DNA of 64,000 nucleotides from AV69 sp963742315 (GCA_963742315.1 CAVULE010000005.1:1-64000), one strand, 5' to 3'. Counted from the stretch's first letter, positions 1-8,011 are shown. Notes: a model not told the origin generated them from the sequence alone. Made by a program: numbers and translations.

Positions 1-19
1 GCGAAGTGCAGAGGGCAGC

Positions 20-62
20 GATCAGAGATCAGAGATCAGAAGTCAGGCGAGCGAAGAGTAAA
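20..62. repeat. purine-rich GATCAGA spacer tract
   Basis: Direct near-repeats of the unit GATCAGA or AGTCAGA in a run of purines. The same low-complexity spacer text recurs after many genes in the window (for example near 7,205, 14,640, 18,260, 29,100 and 36,910). It has no coding signal. Function unknown. Confidence 0.6.
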
Positions 63-182
63 GGGCAGAGAGCGAGGGCACGTGCGCCAGGACTGTTGCG
101 ACGGCGACTTTGAGGGCGCGTTTTTGGGTCTATAATGGAATTAGGCCGAAAGATTCCGCATAAAATTTGTCAGGACGCCATT

Positions 183-665
183 ATGTTCAAAATCACCTTT
201 GCTTCCGCCCTCCTCGTGATCACCAGCGGCATGTTAGCCCAGACACGCAACACCGACGCCGGCAACCCTGAACTGGCTCGGATCCAGTCCGAGTACTCAG
301 ATGTTCTCGCCCTTCAGGGAACCGCTAAGGACGAGTTGCTCGCAATCGCCCGCGTACTCCGAGCGAAGCCCGAGATGGCGATCGATCGCACAAAAGCAGC
401 GGGTGAGTACTGCTTCAAGAGCAGTGAGAGCACGATGGTTCAGTACGCGTCGCAGCCCGAGTCCACCGCGGAAGACGTGGTCTACGAGTTCGATGCCACA
501 CAGCTACTCGCAGCCGGCCTTGACCCCCAGCGAGTGCCAAGGCTTCCACCTCTGGGCAAGATGGAACCCGGCAAATGGTATTTTCTTCCGAGTGGGGCCA
601 TCGACCCTCACCATCAGCATGACTTCGCTACGCCGACGATCGCTCTTGCCGTCAACGTGAAGTAG
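183..665 (+). CDS. secreted protein of unknown function
   Basis: 160-residue product. I chose the ATG at 183 rather than the upstream one at 135 because AGGA lies about 8 bases before it and it begins directly with a signal peptide (MFKITFASALLVITSGMLAQ, probable cleavage after LAQ). The mature part has no domain I recognise: a helical N-terminal region (ARIQSEYSDVLALQ), one cysteine (YCFKSS) and a Pro-rich stretch RVPRLPPLGKMEPGKWYFLP near the C-terminus. Periplasmic or extracellular location is inferred. It stands alone, followed by a repeat-filled spacer. Confidence 0.7.
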   Translation: MFKITFASALLVITSGMLAQTRNTDAGNPELARIQSEYSDVLALQGTAKDELLAIARVLRAKPEMAIDRTKAAGEYCFKSSESTMVQYASQPESTAEDVVYEFDATQLLAAGLDPQRVPRLPPLGKMEPGKWYFLPSGAIDPHHQHDFATPTIALAVNVK

Positions 666-679
666 CACCGGCGGCAGAA

Positions 680-697
680 GGGGTCAGTCCTCGCAGG
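680..697. repeat. GGGGTCAGTCCTC spacer motif
   Basis: Short motif GGGGTCAGTCCTCGC just after a gene end, followed by TTAGAAGCTGGGAGCTCGG-type text. Related copies lie near 2,811, 3,628, 10,205, 11,959 and 32,947, always in spacers. Confidence 0.5.
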
Positions 698-743
698 CAC
701 TTAGAAGCTGGGAGCTCGGAGATCGAAGATCGGAACGAGGAGT

Positions 744-780
744 GAGGCAAAGCCCCGCAGTTATCAGTTATCAGGTATCG
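744..780. repeat. GAGGCAAAGCC / TTATCAG spacer repeat
   Basis: Diverged copy of the short palindrome GAGGCAAAGCCTC (here ending CCCC), followed by two TTATCAG units. Better copies lie at 1,567, 29,889, 32,106 and 34,537. Confidence 0.55.
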
Positions 781-781
781 A

Positions 782-876
782 ATTGTAGGGCAGGCGCGTC
801 GCCTGCCGATCATGGAATGGCAAGCGGGCCTCCGGCTCGTAGCCTACGCCTCGGAGAGAGCGTTTGCCCTACAAAT
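782..876. repeat. TIR-bounded palindromic element, long copy
   Basis: Begins ATTGTAGGGCA and ends TTGCCCTACAAAT, which form terminal inverted repeats of about 10 bp. The inner sequence GGCGCGTCGCC is itself palindromic. This copy is about 28 bp longer than the other four (2,936, 3,761, 29,920, 34,313) because of extra sequence in its right half. The rest of the 416-bp spacer 666-1,081 holds no gene I can support. Confidence 0.7.
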
Positions 877-1081
877 CCGTTATCAGATGTCAGAGGACAA
901 AGATCGGAGAGCAGAGGAGCGAGAGGTGAATCGCTTATTATGTCTTGACGGTTGGGGGGCTGGCCCACACGGTCCTGGCATCGACATGCGCGTCAGAGCG
1001 CGCTGACATCGATGTAGCTCGCCCTGAAAGGGTTCTCGGTTCGAGACGAGCTGTCCTAAATTCAACCTCAAAAAAACTATT

Positions 1082-1555
1082 ATGAAATTATTCACGCCAC
1101 TTCTGGTAATCACACTTCTCGGCTTAGCGGCTGCGCCCTGCGCGCACTCTCAAGAAAACGCTGCCGACTCCAGCGCAATCAAGTCCAAGCTCAAGGAGAT
1201 GGAAGATGCCTGGGTTAAGGCGCTCGTAAACAAGGATCAGGCCACCGTCGCAAATTTCATTGCGGACGACTTTGCCGGATTCAGTCCCGAAGGAAAGCAT
1301 GCTGCCAAGTCTCACCTTCTCGATGAGATTAAAAACGAACCCAACACGCTGACCTCGTCGGCAAACGAGAACATGGATGTTCATGTCTATGGCCCGAACC
1401 TGGCCACCGTCACGGGCACGACGACGGAGAAGGGCAAGGACAAGAATGGTAAACAGTTTACCCGCAGCTACGTTTGGGTGGATACCTGGATGGAGCGCAA
1501 TGGCAAATGGGAGTGTATCGCCGAAGGGGTCATGGAGATGCCGAAAAAGAAGTAG
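1082..1555 (+). CDS. secreted DUF4440/SnoaL-like protein (NTF2 fold)
   Basis: 157 residues. The N-terminus is a signal peptide (MKLFTPLLVITLLGLAAAPC, cleavage near AHSQ). The rest fits the DUF4440/NTF2-like family: a helix with MEDAWVKALVNKDQATVANF, then FIADDFAGFSPEGK, a strand region VHVYGPNLATVTGTTTEKG, and a terminal TWMERNGKWECIAEGVMEM, the usual W-x-x-x-N-G-x-W-x signature. Family members are small barrels with an open pocket, and most secreted ones have no known substrate. A periplasmic role is inferred. No clear Shine-Dalgarno is seen; the start is fixed by the signal peptide. Confidence 0.8.
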   Translation: MKLFTPLLVITLLGLAAAPCAHSQENAADSSAIKSKLKEMEDAWVKALVNKDQATVANFIADDFAGFSPEGKHAAKSHLLDEIKNEPNTLTSSANENMDVHVYGPNLATVTGTTTEKGKDKNGKQFTRSYVWVDTWMERNGKWECIAEGVMEMPKKK

Positions 1556-1566
1556 AACGGAGAATC

Positions 1567-1605
1567 GAGGCAAAGCCTCGCAGTTATCAGTTATCGGTTA
1601 ATAGG
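1567..1605. repeat. GAGGCAAAGCCTC palindrome with TTATCAGTTATCGG tail
   Basis: GAGGC-AAA-GCCTC makes a 5-bp hairpin and is followed by CAGTTATCAGTTATCGGTTA. It lies 11 bp after the stop of the DUF4440 gene. The same arrangement recurs at 29,889, 32,106 and 34,537. Confidence 0.65.
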
Positions 1606-1677
1606 GCACGGAGCTGGGAGCAAGGAGAAAGGAGCAAAGAGCCAGATGTCAGAGATCAGAAGTCAGGAGATCCCCGC

Positions 1678-1752
1678 CTATTGCCCGCGGGTTGCCGGTG
1701 GAACGATGCCGTTCATACGCAGATACTCGACCATTTGCCCCTAGTGATCGCG
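1678..1752 (-). pseudogene. 3' fragment of a DinB-like gene
   Basis: On the minus strand this stretch encodes GQMVEYLRMNGIVPPATRGQ followed by TAG. That matches the last residues of the intact DinB-like gene at 3,861-4,472 (GQMVEYLRMNGIVPPASRGQ) almost perfectly. The preceding tyrosine codon is TAG here, and homology stops about 8 bases further upstream. It is therefore a remnant left by duplication or by deletion of a tandem paralogue. The rest of the 1,556-1,932 spacer shows nothing else. Confidence 0.75.
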
Positions 1753-1932
1753 ATCTTTTCTATCGCATCGCGGGTGAAGGAATCGTTTCATATCTTCGCG
1801 CGGGCAAAGCTCGTCGGTCGATCGCCAACAAGATCGGCCTTCCGACTCGAGTATTATGTTTAACGGCAATGCTGGAAGTGGATGCCTTTTTATCGCCAGG
1901 GGAGGTGTGTTTCCTGCTTTTTTGGGCTGGAG

Positions 1933-2649
1933 ATGCGCCATTTCCTCCCTGTTGTCATCGCTCTCCAATGCACACACTTTGCCACCGCGAGCACGTTGCC
2001 TCTCACCGGGAAGGACATCGTCCTAATGCTGCGAATGGGATATTCGACCGAGGACGTTGTGCGTGACCTCGAAGCCAAGCATTTCGTTGGTCCACTGGAC
2101 GCAAATTCTGAAGCACAAATCCGGAACTTAAATGGATCATCGAACCTTCTGGATACCTTGAAGAGCGGTCGGTTGAACGCCACCAAGGAAGAAGTAGCTC
2201 AGGCGGAGCAGAAGAGCGCTGCGACAAGCGCGGAGGCAGAAGGTCAACAGCAACCGACATCGCAGAGTGGAAGTGTCGGAAAGCACCGCTCCGGGCCGAG
2301 CCAAAATCGCAAAGCGAAACCGGATCCGGACAAGTCGCAGACCGTGGACCTCGAAATCGGTCAACCACTGAACCTCCGAGAGTTCAATGGTCCAAACGTT
2401 CGGCTAATCGTTAACGGAATAGAAATGTCCGAGATCGTAATCACCCTGGTCCACCCTCGCCAGACGCGAATCGACGGCCGGAATGTCTCGTCCGGGTACG
2501 ACCTCTCTGCAGCACCCGGGCAGACTAGTATCAGAATCAAGAGGGAGAACAACAGCCTGGTCTACCGATGGGGTCGAACCAAAGTAGTGTATCTCGACGC
2601 AATCGATACCCCTCAAAATCACGTAAGGCTTGGCGTAATCTCAGAATAG
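1933..2649 (+). CDS. secreted protein with C-terminal GPNV domain
   Basis: 238 residues from the ATG at 1,933, chosen because it opens a signal peptide (MRHFLPVVIALQCTHFATAS). An ATG at 1,882 is in frame and has GGAAG before it, so a 255-residue form is possible. Residues about 20-70 hold a helical segment with MLRMGYSTEDVVRDL. About 75-150 is a charged, low-complexity linker. The C-terminal part (IGQPLNLREFNGPNVRLIVN) matches the small secreted protein at 19,416 (IGERVKLRDMGGPNVQLIVN). No known family recognised. The shared module suggests an exported domain used in at least two proteins of this genome. Confidence 0.65.
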   Translation: MRHFLPVVIALQCTHFATASTLPLTGKDIVLMLRMGYSTEDVVRDLEAKHFVGPLDANSEAQIRNLNGSSNLLDTLKSGRLNATKEEVAQAEQKSAATSAEAEGQQQPTSQSGSVGKHRSGPSQNRKAKPDPDKSQTVDLEIGQPLNLREFNGPNVRLIVNGIEMSEIVITLVHPRQTRIDGRNVSSGYDLSAAPGQTSIRIKRENNSLVYRWGRTKVVYLDAIDTPQNHVRLGVISE

Positions 2650-2774
2650 CTGGATCACCCGCAGTCAGAGGTCAGAGAGCAAAGGGCAGAGGGGGCGGGG
2701 GGACAACGAGACTACAGGACCACTGACGACAAGGCCGCAGAGCAAAGAGGAGGAAACGCTCAACAGCTAACGCC

Positions 2775-2800
2775 GAACGTCGAACGTCGAACGTCCAACT
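2775..2800. repeat. tandem CGAACGT repeat
   Basis: About three copies of the unit CGAACGT ending in CCAAC, within a 599-bp gene-free spacer (2,650-3,248). That spacer otherwise holds purine-rich text and the large direct repeat that follows. Confidence 0.6.
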
Positions 2801-2823
2801 GAGAAGGGCAGGGGTCAGTCTCT

Positions 2824-3013
2824 TTGCACAAGCACGCGAGCTAAGCTCGTGAGTGAAGGGCAGGGAGCATGGGGCTCGCCACAGCTTGCCGGCCGTGGCG
2901 GGGCGAGTCCGTCCGAACGGCGGACAGGGAGCAGAATTGTAGGGCAGGCGCGTCGCCTGCCGATCTATGGAATGGCAAGCGGGAGCGCTTGCCCTACAAA
3001 TCGGTTATCGGGC
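2824..3013. repeat. 190-bp direct repeat, copy 1 (contains TIR element)
   Basis: Matches 3,642-3,838 with about three substitutions and one 7-base gap. It starts TTGCACAAGCACGCGAGC, continues with GAGTGAAGGGCAGGGAGC and a GGGCTCGCCACAGC section, and contains a 66-bp TIR element (2,936-3,001). The two copies are in the same orientation and flank the small secreted-protein gene at 3,249. A partial relative sits at 34,266-34,312. Confidence 0.85.
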
Positions 3014-3248
3014 GAGAAACAAACCACCACGTGAGAGACGACGATGGGACGTTCATTTGCCAGTGGTTAAATTGACATCGACGCCGATGCGCGCGGCCCG
3101 ACTTCGATCGCAGCACGCAGGTAAAAATTATTCGAATTCGAATTGTAGGTGGGAATAAAGAAGAACCGGGTCGGGTCTTTATCGTAAAGTGCTTTCGTTG
3201 ATCTTTAGGCAAGAACGAAAATTTATTACCGAAGAGATAAAAAAATTT

Positions 3249-3590
3249 ATGAAGATATACAGCTACAGTAAATCAATTCTTGGCGCCATTTGTGCGACCG
3301 CCCTGCTGATCGGAGTTGCGCAAGCGCAAACTTCCAGCGTCACAACCGGTTCGGAGTTGCAAAGCACGGGCACCATCTCTGAATACACGCCCGGCAGCGA
3401 GCTGGTCTTGGACATTGGCACTGGTGAACCGGTCCAGTTCAAGTTAAACCAGACCGTCGTCTATGACGATTCAGACGGAATGATGCTTGAAGCTCCCGGA
3501 TTAAGCACGAACCTGAGAATCCGCGTCTACTACATCGAAGTAGGCGGAGACAACATCGTAGATAAAGTGACTTTGCTGGAAAACTACTAG
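3249..3590 (+). CDS. small secreted beta-rich protein, paralogue A
   Basis: 113 residues from the ATG at 3,249 (upstream in-frame starts lack a signal peptide). Signal peptide MKIYSYSKSILGAICATALL, cleavage near AQAQ. The mature domain is rich in short strands: SEYTPGSELVLDIGTGEPVQ, then VVYDDSDG, then RIRVYYIEVGGDNIVDKVTL at the C-terminus. It is about 85% identical to the product of 17,249-17,590, which has the same length and a matching 33-base upstream leader. A more distant relative is at 27,495. No known family name; periplasmic location inferred. The gene lies between two copies of a 190-bp direct repeat. Confidence 0.75.
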   Translation: MKIYSYSKSILGAICATALLIGVAQAQTSSVTTGSELQSTGTISEYTPGSELVLDIGTGEPVQFKLNQTVVYDDSDGMMLEAPGLSTNLRIRVYYIEVGGDNIVDKVTLLENY

Positions 3591-3641
3591 CGTGTCGGCA
3601 AAGGTTTGATTCGGGGGAAAGCGAAGGGCAGTCCTCACTTC

Positions 3642-3838
3642 TTGCACAAGCACGCGAGCTAAGCTCGCGAGTGAAGGGCAGGGAGCAAGGAGGATGGGGC
3701 TCGCCACAGCTTGCCGGCCGTGGCGGGGCGAGTCCGTCCGAACGGCGGACAGGGAGCAGAATTGTAGGGCAGGCGCGTCGCCTGCCGATCTATGGAATAG
3801 CAAGCGGGAGCGCTTGCCCTACAAATCGGTTATCAGGC
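3642..3838. repeat. 190-bp direct repeat, copy 2 (contains TIR element)
   Basis: Second copy of the 2,824-3,013 block, carrying a 7-base insertion and its own 66-bp TIR element at 3,761-3,826. Its right end abuts the 3' end of the DinB-like gene on the other strand, leaving about 22 bases. Confidence 0.85.
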
Positions 3839-3860
3839 TTAAGAAGCCCTGGCTCTGCGC

Positions 3861-4472
3861 CTATTGCCCGCGGCTTGCCGGTGGAACGATACCGTTCATG
3901 CGCAGATACTCGACCATCTGCCCGTAGTGATCGAAGCAATGAGCCGGGGCAAACGTCGCCAGGAACAGGCGAGTGGTCGCCCTGCCACTGCCCGAGCTAA
4001 TCGGCTGGACAAGATTGGATGCGTTTAGGGTTGCGACCGCTTTGTGGCCGAATGCGAAGGAATCTTTCAAATACTTAATGATGTCCGCCTTGGCTTTCAT
4101 GTTGTCGGGGCCTTTACCGTCGTTGACCGTGTCCGGTGGTTTCTCGCCGGTAATCGGCGACCAAATGAGATAGTTGGACGCGGCGATATGCTTCACTTGC
4201 TCGCCAAATGTGCGCACACCTTTGTAGTTGCTACCGGGGAGGTTCAGTTTCTCCGGAGAAAAATCGAACTTGTCTTCCGGCATCGCCTCGGCCGCTTCGA
4301 CGACTTCCTTCTCCACAACGGTAATCTCGCGATCGATCGCTGACGCGATGGTTGGTGGAGTTGACGGTAACGCCGACGCGCCGGCCGCAGGAGAGCTTTT
4401 GGCTGCCTGCGCATAAGCTGAAGCCGCGGCGAGTGACAATGCTGCTGTTAGCAGTAGAGAAGGATGTTTCAT
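3861..4472 (-). CDS. secreted DinB-family protein
   Basis: 203 residues from the ATG at 4,472, chosen because it starts a signal peptide (MKHPSLLLTAALSLAAASAY). The mature part is helical and fits the DinB/YfiT-like four-helix family: AIDREITVVEKEVVEAAEAM, FGEQVKHIAASNYLIW, and FDHYGQMVEYLRMNGIVPP. These carry the spaced histidines (H in VKHIAAS, H in CFDHYGQ) that bind metal in many DinB proteins. The usual first histidine, near the N-terminus, is not obvious. Exported DinB proteins are common in soil bacteria and have no assigned reaction; some relatives are thiol transferases. A truncated copy of the 3' end lies at 1,678. Confidence 0.8.
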   Translation of the reverse strand: MKHPSLLLTAALSLAAASAYAQAAKSSPAAGASALPSTPPTIASAIDREITVVEKEVVEAAEAMPEDKFDFSPEKLNLPGSNYKGVRTFGEQVKHIAASNYLIWSPITGEKPPDTVNDGKGPDNMKAKADIIKYLKDSFAFGHKAVATLNASNLVQPISSGSGRATTRLFLATFAPAHCFDHYGQMVEYLRMNGIVPPASRGQ

Positions 4473-4796
4473 AGGATTAAGTTTTTCAGGTTGGAGCACG
4501 AAAGAGCTTGTTCGCTTGATTAGCAAGAAGAGAGATGGGCACGGAAGGATGAAGTAAGAAGGAAAAATTAAGAAAGGTGCGGAGCGCCCGGGCCGACCGT
4601 GCGACGTTCGCCATCGACACCTCCGCTTCGAAAAGCGCTCGCGTCCAGCAGCCGTATGACCTCAGGCCGTCCTGGCTTGTCTTCGATGGCGACTTTCTCG
4701 AAACTGGCGGCCGACCCCGCTTCCTCTCCTTTTTCACAAGCGAGCCTCCATAAGAATTGAAACCGCACGCCGCATCGGCGACGATTGGGAGTTGCG
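4473..4796. other. divergent spacer, no gene seen
   Basis: 324 bp between the DinB-like gene (leftward) and the permease gene (rightward). I see no coding sequence with a convincing start and no repeat family member. It must hold the promoters of both neighbours, but no clear -35/-10 pair could be assigned by eye. Confidence 0.5.
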
Positions 4797-7163
4797 ATGC
4801 GAGCGCCAAAAAATAGTGCGACCGGAGCGCTTGTCGGCATTTGGGCCGTTTTGCTCATGGCCTTTGTCATCGCTGTTCTTTATGTCGGCAGAGATATCCT
4901 CATTCCTATCGCCCTCGCGGCGCTGATCACCTTCCTGCTTTCGCCAGTAGTGGGCCGGCTGGAGCGATGGCTCGGCCGCATCGCCTCCGTTCTGCTGGTC
5001 GTGCTGATGCTCTTCGCTCTCATCGGTGCGATCGGCTGGATGTTGACCACCCAAACAATCGATCTGGCGGCGAAGCTTCCCGATTATCAGGCGAACATCG
5101 AGGCCAAGATGCGCGCCTTTCGCATGCCCAGCGGCGGCACCTTTGCGCGCTTTAACCAGAGCTTGCAGCACCTGCAAAAAACGATGAGTAGCTCGCAGGA
5201 AACGACCGCTAACAATGAACCGGCGCGACGTTCCGGAACACTCAACCCGGCCGAAACGACGGCGGCTCAGCCGCCCGTTCCGGTGAAGATCGTGGAACCG
5301 GAAAACCGGCTGACGAGTTTCGCCCAAGCTGCGCTCAGCAGTCTGCTGAGTCCTTTGGGAAGGGGCGCCCTCGTTCTGTTGCTGGTCATTTTCATGCTGT
5401 TGAAACGCGAAGATCTGCGCGGCCGTCTCGTTCGTCTTATCGGGCAGGGCCGGATCAGCGCCACTACGCACGCCATGGACGACGCGAGCACGCGTGTCGC
5501 ACGCTATCTCGCCATGCAATTACTGGTCAACACCATCTATGGAACCTGCGTCGCGGTGGGTTTGTATTTTATCGGTGTGCCGAACGCCGCCTTATGGGGT
5601 GTGCTGGCGGGAATCCTTCGCTTCATTCCTTATGTCGGTCCCTGGCTCGGCGCGGCAATGCCGCTCGCGCTCTCTCTGGCGGTTTCCAATTCCTGGGTCA
5701 CTCCGATCCTTACTCTCGGGCTCTTTGTCACTTTGGAAGTAATCAATTCCAACGCGGTCGAGCCTTTGCTTTATGCATCGAGCACCGGCGTTTCTTCCAT
5801 CGCACTCATCGTCGCGGCGGTTTTCTGGACCTGGCTGTGGGGACCTATCGGTCTGGTCCTGGCCACGCCACTCACCGTTTGCCTTGCGGTAATGGGTCGC
5901 CACGTGCCGAAGCTGGAATTCCTAAGCGTGCTTTTGAGCGAGGAACAGGCGCTCGCACCTTATGAGGAAGCCTATCAGCGCCTGCTTGCGGTTGGTTTGG
6001 ATGAAGCGACCGAGCTTGCGGAAAATTACCTCAAGGAAAACTCGCTCACGAAACTTTACGATTCGATGCTCATCCCCGTCCTGACGGCCGCGGAGATCGA
6101 CGCCAAGCGACATGCTCTTCAGCCGGAAGAGCGCGACGCCGTCCTGCGCAACGTCCAGGAGATGGTGGAAGACCTCGGCACGCAACCGCTGCCGGAATCG
6201 AAGGTGGAAGCGGATAAAGCTGTCGCCGCGTACATGCCCGAAACGCCCCCTTCGGTTACGTGTCGCGTCCTTTGTTTGCCGGCGCGCGCTCTGCGCGATG
6301 AAATTGCCGGCGCCATGCTCACGCAGCTTTTGCGGCAACAGGGTTTCGAAGCGGAGAATGCTTCCGCAAATCAAACCAGTGACGAACTGGTCGATGTCGC
6401 CGCGAAAGCCGATCCCGAAGCGATCTGCATCTCCGTCCTCGCGCCATCCACACTCATTCAGGCACGTCACATCACTACCAAGCTTCGGAACCGCATTCCG
6501 TCGGTAAAAATCGTCATTGGTTTCTGGCGCGCGACCGAGCGCCTGGCGGAGGTTAGTCAGCGTCTGCGCGATTCCGGCGCCGATGAAGTAGTCGCTTCGC
6601 TGGCGGAAGCAGTCGTGCAACTGGCGAAATTCGCCGCCCCAATCGGTGAAGAAATGGTGCCCGCGCCTTTGCCAGAGAATGAGGAAGAACGCCTGGCCGA
6701 GCTGGTGAATCTCCATCTGCTCGATGGCGAACCCGAGCGCGTTTTCGATCGTGTCACAGCCAAGCTGGCGAAACTTTTCCAGGTGCCAATCGCGCTCATC
6801 ACTTTCGTTGATCGCGACCGGCAATGGTTCAAGTCTCAAGTTGGGTTGCCGGAAGACCTGGCGCGCGAGCGTTGCACGCCGCGCTCCGTGTCCATTTGCG
6901 GTCACATGGTAGCGAAAAACGACACGCTCGTGGTGGAAGACCTCGCGCGCGATCGCCGCTTCGCCAACAATCCCCTCATCAAAGCGCGCGGCCTCCGCTT
7001 CTACGCCGGCACACCCGTGCGCGGAGTCGGCGGCTTTCCAATAGGCTCGCTTTGTCTGCTCGACGTTCGGCCGCGCAAAATGACCGACCATGAGCGCCGC
7101 GTCCTGCAATCTTTCGCCGACGATCTCTCCGAAGAAATCCAGCACCGTGCAACCGGGAAATGA
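4797..7163 (+). CDS. AI-2E-type permease fused to B12-binding-like and GAF domains
   Basis: 788 residues from ATG 4,797 (an in-frame TTG at 4,785 would add four). Residues about 10-375 are an AI-2E exporter/PerM-type permease: paired TM helices at each end, a soluble insert (about 90-175), and the GVPNAALWGVLAGILRFIPY and PYVGPWLGAAMPLALS signatures. About 375-475 is a charged helical linker. About 480-615 has a Rossmann-like pattern resembling B12-binding domains (LPARALRDEIAGAMLTQLLR, EAICISVLAP, VKIVIGFWR), but the DxHxxG cobalamin-histidine motif is missing. About 630-780 is a GAF domain (PIALITFVDRDRQWFKSQVG, SICGHMV, FYAGTPV, GSLCLLD). The permease family moves small molecules or contributes to ion homeostasis. 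The fusion suggests transport gated by a cytosolic ligand or redox signal; that is inference. Confidence 0.85.
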   Translation: MRAPKNSATGALVGIWAVLLMAFVIAVLYVGRDILIPIALAALITFLLSPVVGRLERWLGRIASVLLVVLMLFALIGAIGWMLTTQTIDLAAKLPDYQANIEAKMRAFRMPSGGTFARFNQSLQHLQKTMSSSQETTANNEPARRSGTLNPAETTAAQPPVPVKIVEPENRLTSFAQAALSSLLSPLGRGALVLLLVIFMLLKREDLRGRLVRLIGQGRISATTHAMDDASTRVARYLAMQLLVNTIYGTCVAVGLYFIGVPNAALWGVLAGILRFIPYVGPWLGAAMPLALSLAVSNSWVTPILTLGLFVTLEVINSNAVEPLLYASSTGVSSIALIVAAVFWTWLWGPIGLVLATPLTVCLAVMGRHVPKLEFLSVLLSEEQALAPYEEAYQRLLAVGLDEATELAENYLKENSLTKLYDSMLIPVLTAAEIDAKRHALQPEERDAVLRNVQEMVEDLGTQPLPESKVEADKAVAAYMPETPPSVTCRVLCLPARALRDEIAGAMLTQLLRQQGFEAENASANQTSDELVDVAAKADPEAICISVLAPSTLIQARHITTKLRNRIPSVKIVIGFWRATERLAEVSQRLRDSGADEVVASLAEAVVQLAKFAAPIGEEMVPAPLPENEEERLAELVNLHLLDGEPERVFDRVTAKLAKLFQVPIALITFVDRDRQWFKSQVGLPEDLARERCTPRSVSICGHMVAKNDTLVVEDLARDRRFANNPLIKARGLRFYAGTPVRGVGGFPIGSLCLLDVRPRKMTDHERRVLQSFADDLSEEIQHRATGK

Positions 7164-7204
7164 GCAGCTGCACTGGCTGCGCGGCAGTCGGCCCCCGCGG
7201 CGAT

Positions 7205-7320
7205 TGGTTAGAAGTCAGAGGACAGAAGTCAGAGGACAGAGGTCGAAATCAGAGAACAGATCGCGTAAAAGCTTCGCTCACGCGACGGAGTCAGAGATCG
7301 GAGACTAGAGATCGGAAGAA
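7205..7320. repeat. purine-rich AGTCAGAGGACAGA spacer tract
   Basis: Imperfect tandem units of AGTCAGAGGACAGA and GTCAGAGATCGGAGA, interrupted by a short AAGCTTCGCTCACGCGACGG segment. Same spacer family as at 20, 14,640, 18,260 and 29,100. Confidence 0.6.
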
Positions 7321-7330
7321 CCGAAAGCCT

Positions 7331-7582
7331 CTAAGCCGCAACTAACTCGATTTTGACCTTTTGCCCGAGCGAGCGAGCAGCACGATTGAGCGTGGCCAGA
7401 GTGACAGAAGTATTCTGCGGCTCGAGCAGTCGATGAATTGCGGGCCGCGACGTTCGCATTTCTGCCGCCAGAGCACTTTTGCTCAGCTTCTTTTTCTTCA
7501 TCAGGTCATAGACTTTCAATGCCACCGCTCGCTTGAGCGCCACGGCCTGAACTTCCTCGAGCATTCCGTCCTCTAATTTCAC
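7331..7582 (-). CDS. helix-turn-helix (XRE-type) regulator, antitoxin-like
   Basis: 83 residues from a GTG at 7,582 (an ATG at 7,564 would give 77). The central part is a Cro/C1-type HTH: VYDLMKKKKLSKSALAAEMR, then TSRPAIHRLLEPQNTSVTLA and TLNRAARSLGQKVKIELVAA. This size and layout is typical of HigA/VapI-like antitoxins and small XRE regulators that bind operator DNA as dimers. The start codon overlaps the TGA of the upstream membrane-protein gene (GTGA), implying translational coupling. No toxin of a known family is adjacent. The upstream partner is a TM protein with a Pro-rich tail, so a classical toxin-antitoxin assignment is not supported. Confidence 0.8.
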   Translation of the reverse strand: MKLEDGMLEEVQAVALKRAVALKVYDLMKKKKLSKSALAAEMRTSRPAIHRLLEPQNTSVTLATLNRAARSLGQKVKIELVAA

Positions 7583-8010
7583 GCGCGCCGTAAAACCCGA
7601 CTGGGTAAATCAATCAAGTTTGCCGTGGGCACCCCGGTAGGATTTGGGCGTAACATCGGTGTGGGTTTTGGCAGCATGGGTGTTGGTTTCGGGAGCATCG
7701 GCGTAGGTTTCAGTTTCAGAGCTGGCGGCGGCAATATTGCCGTCGGTTTGGGTTTGGCCGGTTGTCCGGCAGCCGGCGACACCGGAGAAGCTGAAGGCGT
7801 GGGTGAGCTATGAGAAGCAGCAGTTGCCAAAGAGGCCTTGGCTAGACGTTGCTTTCTTTCATGGAGCTTCTGGAACAAAAAAAGACAGCCCAGCCCCACG
7901 AACAGGGTCCAAAAGACGATTTGCTTGATCACTGGAGGACACCAGCCGCAACAATCGAGCCAAAACCCCGCCGGCGACGAAGATGGCCCTGGCGCAAAGA
8001 CGAAAGCCAT
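7579..8010 (-). CDS. single-TM protein with proline-rich repeats
   Basis: Up to 143 residues from ATG 8,010; a GTG at 7,932 would start just before the TM helix (VIKQIVFWTLFVGLGCLFLF) and give 117. After the helix comes a basic segment (QKLHERKQRLAKA), then an Ala/Ser/Pro linker and at least three tandem copies of PTPMLPK, visible in the DNA as a repeat at about 7,640-7,710. The pattern resembles periplasm-spanning Pro-rich linkers, but there is no TonB C-terminal domain. It overlaps the following HTH gene by 4 bases and is probably cotranscribed with it. Function unknown. Confidence 0.55.
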   Translation of the reverse strand: MAFVFAPGPSSSPAGFWLDCCGWCPPVIKQIVFWTLFVGLGCLFLFQKLHERKQRLAKASLATAASHSSPTPSASPVSPAAGQPAKPKPTAILPPPALKLKPTPMLPKPTPMLPKPTPMLRPNPTGVPTANLIDLPSRVLRRA

Positions 8011-8011
8011 T

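Noticed and set aside
5922..7145. 407-codon open frame antisense to the permease/GAF fusion
   Set aside because: Shadow of the real gene: no start signal, no domain, amino-acid pattern typical of a reversed GC-rich gene.
7331..8010. Classical toxin-antitoxin module
   Set aside because: The partner has a TM helix and Pro-rich tail, unlike HigB, RelE or other known toxins.
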